DNA of 52,653 nt from Smittium mucronatum (lineage: Eukaryota > Kickxellomycota > Harpellomycetes > Harpellales > Legeriomycetaceae): NCBI GenBank assembly GCA_001953115.1, contig LSSL01004747.1, positions 1-52,653 on the forward strand, given 5' to 3'. Position 1 is the stretch's first letter. Each line of letters opens with the position of its first letter. This document shows positions 26,641 through 39,020 of this stretch, in pieces. The notes below the pieces were generated by a model. It ran no database searches, was not told the origin of the DNA, and was given only the letters and a program-made list of their open reading frames with translations. The translations under genes were made by a program, and so were the position numbers.

Positions 26641-27907
26641 TTTTGGAAGGAGATTAATCACGCCGAGTGCACAGATTCTTTGATTAAAAGGGAAAAAATA
26701 TATAGAAATTAAAGGATATATCTATTATTTCTGAAGGCTCAAGCCCATCTAAAATTATTAGGGATGAGCTGTATGGGTTGAGTAGTGATGTTTTATCTTT
26801 TTTTCCTCAAAGAAAGTCGTTAAATAGGTCTATCAATAGATTTAGGGGAATTATTTTTCCAAAAGGTCCAAATAAATTTAAAGAACTTTTTTCTTTAGAA
26901 ATAAGAAAATTTAAAACTTTGGATGGAAAACCGTTCTTAATATATTGGAATATATCTGATGAATCTCAAACAAAAATGACGATGTTCGCTACACTCAAAA
27001 ATCTGGAAGTTATTTGCAAATCAGATATATGGTTTTTAGACTGAAATTTTAAGACTTCTCTAAAAAAATTTGAACAACCTTTTTCGATACACGGTAGATA
27101 TTCTGGTGTGGGTTTTCCTTTAGTTTTTTTATTTATAAAAAAAAAAAGCAGTTAAGTTATGAAACATGCTACAAAGTCGTAATAAATTATTGCAAGAGTA
27201 TGGGAATTTGAAAAATCAGTCCACTGAGAGTTGTCTCAGATTTTGAAATTTCAATTTTAAATACGAATTTGAGTTATTTCCAAAACTCAATTATTTCTCT
27301 TTGCTTTTTTCATTTTGGACTAAGCATATACAGAGCCGTATAAAGATATGGTTTACAAAAGGATTAATGCGATGAAAATAACAGAGAAATCATGAGATAT
27401 TTTCATTCGCTTATATTTCTAGTGCCTTTTCCTCCAGGTAATGCATATTACTGCTTTAAAGCCTTATTGGAATTAATTCAAGAAAAAATGCTCGAAATGA
27501 CAAATTATTCCAATGAAACTTATAATTAGGTAAAATCGCTTGGTGTTAGACAATTATCTAAACCTCTATATTCTCAAATAAATCAGAATCATTTTTATTC
27601 TGCTATACATGGATTAAAAAAAACTAACAAACTTTTGGAGGCCTGTAATAATAGTTTTACGATCATGATGGGAAAAAGAAAACCGAATTTCAACTTTATG
27701 TTCGATGTTTTAAAAAAGAAACAGGAAGACACCGAGAAAATGATGTTGGATTTGGATTTGTCAAGAAAAATTAGAGATAAACCAAGAAAGAGATACTTAT
27801 CAACTTCAGAAAAGCTTAAAAAACCGACGACATCATATGGCAATTATAAATTAAAAAACTTTGTTCTAGCATATCTTGATATGCATGGAGGGTATATCAC
27901 GTTATGA
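26641..27907 (+). pseudogene. Decayed MULE transposase (family 2, FLYWCH-associated type)
   Basis: The reading order matches the full domain of MULE transposases found with FLYWCH fingers. NHAECTDSLIKRE (26656 on) stands where the conserved HNHPP-like end of the finger lies. It is followed by PSKIIRDEL, the Arg-rich RSINRFRG segment, LDGKPFLIYW, and SDIWFLD with the first catalytic Asp at 27039. Then come FSIHGRYSG and PLVFLF, SDFE with the second Asp (27239), SLCFFHFGLSIYR with the CxxH motif (27302-27313), and the terminal KTNKLLEACNNSF and KRKPNFNFMFDVLKKKQ blocks. It is dead: a TGA follows the first Asp at 27042, a poly-A run near 27150 holds a frameshift, and further stops fall near 27211, 27336, 27367 and 27526. 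The last 90 codons are intact. It is not closely similar to the minus-strand relic at 24870, so the two come from different subfamilies. Confidence 0.88.
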
Positions 27908-29062
27908 AAAATTTATCACTTTTACTTTCAATATTATATCAAATAAAATTTTATTATAATTCCGATAATAAATGGTAAAAAAATCTATAAAAAAATAACA
28001 GCAGAAAATTTGGAAAAAAAGATAAAGTTTAAAAGGAAACATTATTCATATATTTGTTACCATTACCGATATATATTCATCTTTGAAAGATATAAATATA
28101 AAAATATTTTCTAGCCTCAATTTATAAAAAATCATTTCAAATATATTCAATAAAATATGCTCAAAACATCAATTAAAGGGGTTAAAACTAAATATATCTA
28201 ATGGTTATTACTATCTGTAACGAAAAGATGAGAGTTTATTTAATATTTGAGAAATGGTGTTTAAAGCTTTGAAACTAACTGTAAATTGTTTGTATTTTGT
28301 CTGCACTAAGGCAACGCATTGTTTTTGATATTTTCAGGGGGGCCTTTCGTATTTCCAAGATTTGTTATACATTTTAAAAATAAGTTTTTTAGTCTTATTA
28401 ATTTGAAAAATAAAATTTAGAGACATTATGTATGAATTATTTATAAATGGAAGTGAAGGGCCGTTGGGAAAATGATTTTAATTTACGCATTTCTAGCCTA
28501 CTGCAGTTAATAAAAATAATATTAAGGGTATCATTATCCTCTCTTATTATGGGATATTTTATTATAAAAACATTGAAAAATGTGTAAACGCCTATTGAAT
28601 GAAGTGGAATTTGAAGTGAAATTAGGCGAAGTTTAATTATATCAATTTTAGAGCACCCTGTTTATCAGCCAATCTCTTAAAAATTCAGTTATTGGAAAAA
28701 AGTATCAGTGTTGCATATACCAGAATAATAATTTGGTATATCCAATGATATTCACTGATTCAGCCAAATTCATAAAAACCCATTTTCTTCCTATGGTTTT
28801 TGGTAGAATTTATTTTACTGGATTAAGTAATTTAGTTTTTATTACTCTAATTAAGCAAATAATTTATTATTTTAAGTCTTTAACTATAAAAAGGTGGATT
28901 CGTTTGATAATCGAATCCAAATCCTTTTGAAGGTACAATAAAACCTACAACAAAATACGAATACTTTTTGCAGTGATATTGAGTAGTAAATATCTTTAAG
29001 TATATTCATAATCAAGAAGATACTTTTATCAGCAAATTTTATTTAACATATCTTAATCTGTC
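27908..29062. other. Intergenic, between MULE relic and tRNA pair
   Basis: No gene is recognised. An open frame at 28733-28930 (+) encodes a 65-residue hydrophobic product without known motifs. The element that carried the family 2 transposase may end near 28600-28640. Confidence 0.45.
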
Positions 29063-29067
29063 AAAAA
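29063..29067 (-). terminator. Pol III T-run terminator of the tRNA pair
   Basis: On the minus strand a run of five T begins 6 bp after the discriminator base of tRNA-Leu. It is the first such run downstream of tRNA-Phe, because the 2-bp spacer between the tRNAs has none. Confidence 0.7.
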
Positions 29068-29072
29068 TATCT

Positions 29073-29154
29073 TGGTATCTGTGAGATTCGAACTCACGCC
29101 TCTTTCGAGACCGCAACTTGAGTGCGGCGCCTTAGACCGCTCGGCCAAGATACC
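29073..29154 (-). tRNA. tRNA-Leu (CAA)
   Basis: This 82-nt class II tRNA decodes UUG. The acceptor stem GGTATCT pairs with AGATACC and the discriminator is A. The anticodon stem is CCGCA/TGCGG with loop CTCAAGT, so the anticodon is CAA. A short variable arm (TCTCGAAAGAG) is present, and the T arm is GTGAG-TTCGAAT-CTCAC. There is no intron, whereas tRNA-Leu(CAA) is intron-bearing in many eukaryotes. It lies 2 bp downstream of tRNA-Phe. Confidence 0.97.
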
Positions 29155-29156
29155 TA

Positions 29157-29229
29157 TGGGGACTCCGAGGATTGAACTCGGGACCGTACGATCTTCAGTC
29201 GCACGCTCTCCCAGCTGAGCTAAGTCCCC
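29157..29229 (-). tRNA. tRNA-Phe (GAA)
   Basis: This 73-nt tRNA has acceptor stem GGGGACT/AGTCCCC, discriminator A, and an A-box region TAGCTCAGCTGG. The anticodon stem is TGCGA/TCGTA with loop CTGAAGA (anticodon GAA), and the T arm is CCGAG-TTCAATC-CTCGG. There is no intron; budding yeast tRNA-Phe genes have one. It is the promoter-proximal member of a two-tRNA cluster. Confidence 0.97.
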
Positions 29230-32200
29230 ATTGGAAATCGTTAAAGTTAAATAAATAATAACTTATGAGAACTTTTTACCATTCGGGGTTTCCGTCGTGC
29301 TCTTAAATGTATAGCTATCCCTTCACCACCACATATTACTTACCGTATATTGTTGTTATCACTTTTAACAAATACAATTTATTATATATTTTTACAAGGT
29401 TTATATATAGATAAAGCCTGTATATACCAGAAAGAGGGACGCCACCTCTAGCTCGTATCTTGATTTTTAAATTTTATTAAAAAATAAATGATTTAAACCT
29501 CTTAAATTTTATAGGATAATATTAAATTAAAATATCCTGAAAATCGAACTATGGATACTTTTTTTAATTCATAATATGAAAAATTACTTTAGAAAAAATA
29601 TTCTGAGGTTTTTTTAGGTGTTAAGTGTGATTAGGTAAATTTTTGTAAATATATTTGTCTCTTCTAATGATCTAAATTACCAACTAATCAATCAGTTTTT
29701 AAATAAATCCCAGTATTATGATTTATTAAAGATATTAGGAAAAAATAATACAAAAAACACCTTTAGATCAATAAAAAAAATCGAAAAAATATCCATTAAT
29801 ACACAGATATTCGTTTATATGTTTAAATGTATGTTTTATAGTCAATAAATTGAGTTTGATTAATTATTAAGAAGTGAATTATGATACTAAAATTTGATAC
29901 TTACAATTATGAATAAACATGTAAATTCAATAATAATAAGCCTATTGTATAATTTTTTTTATTATAACACGAAGTAAATAGGGTGAATTAGCTATTAAAA
30001 AATAAAACACTACCTATATTAGCGAAATTATTAATTAAATGCATCAAATAAAAAATAGTATATGATTTTTTAAAATTTAAGTTTAAAATTAATTAAAAGC
30101 ACCCGTGCTATTATAAAGTTTCATTATAAGAAAATAATTATCATACATGCGTTAGGAAGTTTTAATTCTGAATTCCGAAAAAGTCGACAGAGTTTTATAG
30201 CACCGAAAAAGTTTTCCGAGTTCATTTTTAATTTCATTTTTAAAATTTTTTTCGATTCTTTGGTATGATAAGTGGCAATAATAGGTACAGAATATTTAGA
30301 AAAATGTAAAATTATTTCACTATTTGTCTAATTATTTTCTAATTATTAGTTTAATGCATATGAAAAACATATTAATATGCTTATTTGATATTTTTGGTGA
30401 AAAAAAAATGCGCAAAAAGAATATCGAAAGCATTGATAAAATTTATTACATAATTAAAAAATCTGAATTTATTCTTTATTTTATCACCATTTTTATGTAG
30501 TTGTATAAAGGTATATATTTAATATATTATGTTATTATGAATTTACTTTATAGCGTATCTTGAAAGCTATCCATATCTTATTAGATATTATACTTTCAGA
30601 GAACTCATAAATATCCAAATTAAGTATTCTAAAATCCAATAATCATTATTTAAAATAAATAAATTCGACTTTGATTAAACTACTTTATTTCTTTAAAAAG
30701 TATTATTTATGTTTATCAACTCAAAAAGAACCTAACTATAAATTTAATTATGGGTGAGGTGAAAAAAATCACATGAGTCCTTAGGAGAAAGGTCTTAATG
30801 ATCAATAATAAACAGAAAAAAACGAAATTTCTACTAAATTAAATTTCCTTGAATCTGATCCATTTTTTTTTGAATCATTTATTTATTACTAAAAAAAATC
30901 AATAATGCATACAAAAAAATGCAAATAATAATATATATATTTTATCTTACTATCTGATTCAAATTATAATCCTTATGTGTTTACGGATTTTTTTATGTGT
31001 GAAAAAGTAAAATTAAAAATATCCTTTGGTGCTTCGAAAGGAAGAAATCCTTTATGATCACATCTACCTACACACCCAATGAGATATAAAGAACACGTAA
31101 TAACAATAATAAACATAAATTTAACCTTCAAATGATAGTTCCAGAATTTTCTTTAAAATTTCTTGTAAATTTATTTTAATTTAACTCACCGTATAAATTT
31201 GTATTATTCGTATTCAGAAACACCAATAGATTTAATACAACCTCGAGGCGTGAAAATGAGAGAGAGCAGACTTTTTATAATTATTATATTTAAATAAATT
31301 ATTATTATTATACTAAAGTTAATAATTCATTATAATATTTAATTTGCAAATAATCATTATAGATCGATTTTCCCTTAATTTTAAATTGTCTAAACATACC
31401 AATATAACTAGTTTGTGTTAATTTAAAAATTTTAAGTATATTTTGATTGAAGTAGTAATTTTGAACCAAAGTATTTAGTAAAATACCACTATTAGAGTGC
31501 TTATACTCATATTGAAAACTTGGCCAACATAATAAAAAGAGATTAAACAAAATTATACTAATAAAGGCAGATTTTAATAAAACGATACAATTTTCTCATT
31601 ATTTGTTATATTCGAATTAAAATTAGATTTATTGACGTTGGATGAGTTTCTGATTCCAAATTGATAATGTTTTAATTATTTTAACTTAAAAAACCACATA
31701 AATATTAAATAGCCCATAAAAATTATAGGAAATATCTGATTTTTATATTCTTTATGGCAATTGGCGCAATTATACTATTATTTCATAAGATTATATAAAT
31801 ATTATAATAATCAGAGGAATAAATAAATAAATAGATAAAATTATTTATTTGAAATATAGTGCTATTATATATTAGTCAAACCCATTTCATGACCCGAATA
31901 AATGTTCTATAAATATACTTATATCCATAAAATTTGCCTGAATCATTGCCATACATATGCACCTATACCTTATTTTTTAATTTATTCTTATCAATAATCA
32001 ATCACACTATAAATTATTTGAATATCCATAGTTTATACATCCGAATTATATCATGACTTTTAGCACTCTATACCCCATAACCGCACTTTATTATCTGCAA
32101 AAAAATAATATAAATTAAGTTTTATTCTTATTAAATAGGTTTGTTAATACTAATTGTTATATAATACAAAAAGATTGGGGGAAACTTGGGGTACTATGAA

Positions 32201-33257
32201 TTATTCCAACTAACGATATTAAGCCTCATAATTAATTTATTTGAAAATGGACCATACCTTTACTTGAGTATGTAATTTTTACTTTACTTTACTACTTTAT
32301 ATTTAAATAATATATCAAATCAAATTAGTTATAAAAGACTATTCTATAATTTTAAATTTTTTCTTAATTCTAAAAAATTTAACTTTAATAAAATATATTC
32401 AAGTTTTTCGTCTCATTTTCATCATTAGGGTAAATTTAAATACAATTTAATTTTAAATAATTTGATTTTGTAATTCCTAGTTTTTTTAAAAAAATTTATC
32501 TTTTGACGCTTGATCCACTAACCATAAGTGTAATATCGAGTATTTTTTCAATAATTAAAGCAAAAATATTACTTTTTTGAAGTAAAAAATTAGAAAATTA
32601 ACCATTTATATGTAATAAAAAACCATATTTTTCATGCTTTCCTACTAAGTAAATCATCAAATTGTAAATATAATCGTAAAAAATAAATAAATAATTTATA
32701 TCGGTTTATATCAGTCAAATTATAATTTAAGGAATATTCTAAATTCCAATAAAAATACAAATACTAACTAAATAGCATAGGATTATAATCTATATAATTT
32801 AATCAAGAATTATTTTTTTGTTTTCGGTTTCTAATAAATTTTATCTTCAATTTTTTTGCTGAAAATTAACTCAATATTATTTATGATAAAATCATTTGTG
32901 CAGAATTTTATTTTTATCAAATATAAATTCTTAAATAAAGATTAGTTATACGAAAAAATATTGCACGTTTTCATTAAATGAATTATAATTATATTGAATA
33001 TTGTAATTAATCTATAAGAATTTTATAATAAGATTTTAATGAAATAATGATTGTCGTATTATTAATCGTAAGTTATTTAGATCTTTTGTTTATTTTAAAA
33101 ACAACTAATAAATTTAATTAAAATAATACATACTTTTAAAATAATGAAAAGTGTCCTTTTTTATACTTTTTCTTGGGCATATATTATGCCATAATTATTT
33201 TAATAATAAATGATAATGTATGTAAAATATAGATGAAAGCAATTTAATTTGCAATAT
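29230..33257. other. AT-rich gene-free region
   Basis: No gene, RNA or element end is supported. The minus-strand frame at 31308-31550 (80 codons) is AT-rich and unlike any family I know. Confidence 0.55.
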
Positions 33258-33332
33258 CTATTTATAGCCTTTATAAACATAGCTTATCCTATTAATAGGT
33301 CACTACCTATAAATAGCCTATGCTATAAATAG
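33258..33332. repeat. Palindromic cluster with 11-bp arms
   Basis: CTATTTATAGC (33258-33268) and its reverse complement GCTATAAATAG (33322-33332) enclose 53 bp that include another CTATAAATAG and a CCTATTAATAGG palindrome. It could extrude as a cruciform. Function is unknown. Confidence 0.5.
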
Positions 33333-33712
33333 GGTGTTGTTATTACGTTTCTTTGAGTAATACACAACAATTATATCGATTTTTTTTAAAAAAATGAGAT
33401 AAGTTTTTAAATGAACCTATCATAAAATAAAATAATTTTTTTTTTTCAGAATTATTTGGTTCCTAAAATACATCTTTTCTAAAAATTTAGCTCTTTTAAT
33501 TTGGAAAAATGTCTTGGTCATATTAAAAAAAGAATTTAAAACGAATAAAAAATGTATATGGAAGCTTCGTACATATTTTTTAATCATAAGTGGCTGATAA
33601 TGTAAATACATGTATACTTATGTGTATTTGTGTATTTTAATACGATTTTAAATGAGTTTAAATTTAGTGAAGATATCGCAAGTTATATTTTAATTATATT
33701 TTATAGCATTTT
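33333..33712. other. Short AT-rich spacer
   Basis: Nothing is recognised between the palindromic cluster and the 32-bp tandem repeat. Confidence 0.5.
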
Positions 33713-33808
33713 ATAATCATTTTTTTTATCTAAATTTTTATTTTATAATCATTTTTTTTATCTAAATTTTTATTTTATAATCATTTTTTTTATCTAAATT
33801 TTTATTTT
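33713..33808. repeat. 32-bp tandem repeat, three identical copies
   Basis: Perfect units lie at 33713-33744, 33745-33776 and 33777-33808. Each begins ATAATCATTTTTTTTATC and continues TAAATTTTTATTTT. Identity of all three in otherwise diverged DNA implies recent expansion, or an assembly effect. Confidence 0.95.
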
Positions 33809-36800
33809 TTAAATATTTTATATTATAAATTAATTAATCTTTATAAATATATATTTGGATTTTGATAAATGAGAATATTATATAATAAGGAATAGTCCAC
33901 TATAGAATTTTTTTCCCGAAATTATCTTTTGAATTACTCTGAATAATTTGTGATTTAAAAAATTCAATTTAAAAAAATTCAAACCATTTTTTTTTTATAT
34001 ATATCGATAAAATTTTCTATGCTTATTTGCTCCGTATGATCAAAAAAACAGGGAAATCGTTTCCAATGGAATATACTTTTATTTAATGCAATAATTAAAA
34101 CCATTCTTTTATTTCTACTACCTCCCTCCGTGAATAATAATATTTCTTCAAATATTTTTTGATATAGTACTAATAAAATCAATAGACAGAGTCTAAAAAA
34201 AAATGCGATTTATATAAATCTGCGATAATTTCCAACTTCGCACATGATTATTTCTGAATCAGATCAAATTAATTATTTTTTTTGCAGTATAGTGGTTTTG
34301 AAAAGTTTATATTTGAATTTTTTTATACGAATCAGCTAATATTATGATACCTATTTTAGTAAATTTAGCCATTTTATAATTTTTAAAATTAAGATAATGG
34401 GTTTTTGTAACCAGATTAAATCTTTTTAAGGAATTTTTTGCACTAGTCCAGAATAAATAATATCATTTGTACCATTCACAGTTTTTTTTTATAAAATTTC
34501 TAAAGACTTCAAAAAATTACTATTCATCTCCCTGAAATCAGACCACTTTTTTTTTTGAATAGCGATTGAATAATCTAATCTAATTTGAATTTTGAAAATT
34601 TAAAAAAAAATCAATCACTGGTAAATTCTTTTCTGTAACTTTTATGTTAATATCTCAATTTTTTTTGAATATTTCTGTAAATACGAGCAAAAAAATCGAT
34701 TTTGTTAATTCTCGGATCAAATTAAAAAAAAATTCGTTTATTTAAAGCGCAGAGTCTGATATTATGTAATTTGGCTTAAATTTTAAGACCCTATTTGAAA
34801 AAAAAATTCTTATTTCCTTCCAAACCCAAAAGTAGCTTTCGGTATCTTTTTTCTGTACTATCGCTAATTTTTATTTTTATTTTATTTGTACCAGTAAAAT
34901 TAACCACCAAAACCGAATAATAAATATATATCTGCATGTGTATGGATTCTAAATGAAGACATTCTGATTTCAAATAAATTTCTAATAGATTATTTTAATT
35001 CATAAAGATCTTAACCTCATCCATACTTTTTTCAAAGAATGGATTTTTTAGAAAATAAAAATGCTAAGACCGCGATTTAAAGTAAATTTTATTAAGCTAT
35101 ATTAGAACTTTTATGAATTTAAGTCCTCATAAATCCGAATTTTATAAATTAGCTTAAATAATCATTAGCCATTCAGCTGTAATAAAATCCACTTTTAATT
35201 TTTTTTTATTGTTTGAAATAAATCATAGATTTGTTTTGATGAAATTTATATACCCTCTAATTTATTTTTATTTGAATTTCCTATTTTCTTTCTAACTTTC
35301 TTTATAAATATTAAGCATAATTTTATTAATTGAGTATAGACTTATTTTTATGTAATATTAGGAATACTCAAATAATTTAAATAAAATAAGTGTTATTTTT
35401 TAAAAAAAATAGCTTTTATTCTTGCAGAAAAAACATATTAACTAAGGATAATACAGAAATGTATATTTTGAAAGCAATAATTTATAGTCATTCTGGTTCT
35501 AATAATTCATTTTATAAAGTTTTTTCTTTTTCAGAAAGCTGAAAATTATTCAAGTTTACATCTATTTTTATTTTTTAAAATTTTTGGTTTAAAATAAATT
35601 CATAAATATAAGAATTAAATTCTTGGTCAATATATTAAGCTAAATTTTTTCTTTTGATCACTTTTTGATAAATTTCTGTCTATAAAATATTTAATTTAAA
35701 TATATACATCTAATAAAAACTTACAATATTTTTTATGCGTAACTAAGTTTAATAAAAGAAAATCTATCGGATAAAAAGGGTTTTTTGAGTGTTTGAACTA
35801 ATATTTTGCAAAAAATTTAAAATTTGTGTATTTTTTAATAATTCTTTGTAAAAATACTTTTGAAAATAAAATTTATCTATCATCTAATATTTTACATTTT
35901 TTAATTTAAAAATGAAGAAATTGGGAGCGAAATAAGAATTTAACAACATTTTTTGTATCTACACGCCAAAAAAACACAACAATTAGAGAAAAAAACAACA
36001 TTATTTTCAATATTGATATTGTATTAGTCATAAAAAACGAAAAATACATTTTTGATAAAAAAAAATGTCTATTTGAATTCATGATAAATATAAACACAAA
36101 ATTTAGATACTTTGATTTTTTAAATCTGTTTTACAAGGTATTTTATTTCTTTTAAAAGAGAAGGAAGCTCCTAAATAACATATTAATTATGATAACCTAA
36201 GAATCTAATATGATATCTAACAATTAGCTTAAAAATATTTAAATACCACATATCTTGATTATGGATTAACATTAATCTCAAAAAGTTTAATAAAAAGATA
36301 GAAGCTATAATTAAAAAATAAAGATGTATTCTATGAGACATCAGTTTAAATTTAGAAAAATATTTAATTTTAATTTTAAATATCTTCAGATAAAATAAAT
36401 CTATGTAAAATCTGTTTATCATATTTATTTAAGAAAATTAAGTCTTCAATACACCTAAGCGTTTAAAAAATACAATTTTAATAATTTAATAAATATTTTC
36501 AGAAGAACATAATTATTTCAAACATTGAAATTAATAAAATCGACTAAAAAGAATCAAAATTTACTACTATTAAAACTTTTATAAGTTAAATAGACCAATT
36601 TAGCTATTTTGATCTTTTTTTATTGTTTTAAAAAACTCTGAATAAAAACAGAAATATTTATTAAATAAGCAGAAACATGCATATTTTTATCTCCAAAATT
36701 AATAAATTATTTTAAAATTATTTTGTCAAATTAATGGATAAATAGATATTTACACACATTTAATATGGTTATATATATATGCCGCTAAAATTAAAAATTA

Positions 36801-39020
36801 TTTATTACATAAAAATGGTAAATAAGAAAAGAATCAGTAAAGCGAAATTGCTCTTATTTTCACATCATAAACAAAATAAATAATGGTGATTTTTTTCTTT
36901 AAAAAAAGAGAATTTTTTTTAAGAGACTAAGAAAGTGTTGGTGATTTTTAAATAGCTACTGCACAAATTAAAGCTATTTTTTGAGGATTTATAATATAGA
37001 AACTTAAAATAATTATAAAACAGTCGTTATTTATGGCTAATAAGTATTTATATACACGTTTTGGATATCACGCGTGGATAGATATTTCCGAGAAAAAAAA
37101 TTTAATATACACATCTGGATCACCGCTTTTAATTTTTCAAGAATTAAAAAAATAGATTTCGGAAAATACATAATAGAGCTCTATAACAATAGGGAGAAAA
37201 AAAGTTTTATTAAAAGAGTTTTGGAAGATTTATGGAATTTATTTTACTTGAAAAGATATATTATATGATTTTAGATTCTAACCAAAGGAATAAAATTTTA
37301 ATTTTAATAACTATTAACGATTTTGACAAATATTTTATAAGGAAAAATCAATTTATATAATTTCTCAAACTATTCTCCCTAAATTGATTTAATATGATAA
37401 CAGGAAACATTCATACAGCAATGCACATATATCCCACTTTTAAATTCGTACGTTTTAGATATGTTTTAGTATTTTTAGGTGTCATTAGCATTTTATAAAA
37501 TTATTTATACTGTTAGATTTTCAATTTTAAACAGATATTTATGTAATATAAATAGTCTTTTATTTGATTTGATAACAGAGTAAATTTCAATTTGTAAATT
37601 ATATTTGGATATTGATTACTTAATTGATGAATCTGAACCAAAAATATCATTAATGCAAAAAATAGATATAAAAAGTATTTCAAGTGCATTTTATACACAC
37701 TTTGTAAATAGTATTTATAAAATCCTTGAATTCAACATGAATTATATCAAAAAAATATATATTATAGGGAAATTTTTGAATATATTGAAACTATAATTTA
37801 GAAAAGGAATAAAAAGTCTGAAAATTTAATTGAAATTATTGAAAAAAGTATGAAAAAAGAGTTTAAAAAATATCTTATTTTAGTTCACACGGATATAAAA
37901 GATTATTAAAATTATTTAATTACCTTCTATTGATCCAAAAAAAAATCTTGTTAAAGACAGATCGAAAGCGATAATGGAAAAATAATTTTATTCCGATTTA
38001 TTTCAAATAAGAATGAAAATAAAATTAATCTTGTCTACTATTTAGTGATTTCGGAATAAAATTTACCGAAATTTCTAAAATAATTAATAAATTCTTATTT
38101 AAAAGTTTATATTTAATTTTTTTAAAAATATACGTAATTAACATTTACTAAAAATGAGAAAATTAATTTTGGATGCATTAATTGCACTTAAATTTGTATT
38201 TTGAAACAAAAAAAGTGTAATCATATATATGAATTATCTATCTGAGCATAAGACAAGAGGTTTTTCATATTAGATTTTTTCCTTAATAAAAATATTCCTA
38301 ATTAACCAAAATGACAATTAAAAATAAACCGCCTATGGAAATCGATCAATTTTTTTGTGATATATATTAAAAATTTTTTTTTTTATTTTCAGTATTATTT
38401 AAAAAATATTAATCAAGTTAAAATTGGGTTGATCATCGTAAATTAATTTATAGTAATATGTTCTAATCATCAAATAATTTAAAAAGGGTGAAAAATGGAG
38501 GAGCCCATCAACTTTGAAACTATTATTTTATCATATAATTGAAATCTTAATTATATATATAGGCTATGAATTTAAATAAGAAAAAAAAATTCTATGATAT
38601 AAGTACATTGTACATCTAAATATAAATTCTAATACCATTTCAGTATCCTTTCACCCATTAAATGAATCTATATGATAGAAGTAAATAATTAAAATATAAA
38701 TTGGTATGTTTTAAGAGTGTTTAATTGTAATTAACTCCTAATCTAAAAATAATCCAATTTTTTCAATTATATATTCATATATAATAATAAATTTAGCTTA
38801 TCTTAATGATTTCTTTTACTAATTGATTTTATTTTTTTGATAGATAAAATTCATAAAATAAGTGTTATATACTATATAAATACATATTTTTTTTCTCAAT
38901 AACGGCTAAAAATTATTTTGAATTTTAGTAATATTAAAAACTTAGATAAGTAAGAATAAAATATAAATTAAACAATCATTTTCCTATTTTTAAAATATTA
39001 CACACACATATATATATGCA
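33809..39020. other. AT-rich gene-free region
   Basis: Only short AT-rich open frames are present (for example 33979-34182, 36183-36422 and 37074-37268). None has recognisable motifs. A TA-rich run directly precedes the element at 39021. Confidence 0.55.

Noticed and set aside
27595..27843. Minus-strand ORF opposite the MULE relic
   Set aside because: Antisense shadow of the conserved C-terminal part of the plus-strand transposase.
33713..33808. CRISPR-like array
   Set aside because: Units are directly adjacent with no spacers, and the genome is eukaryotic; it is a simple tandem repeat.
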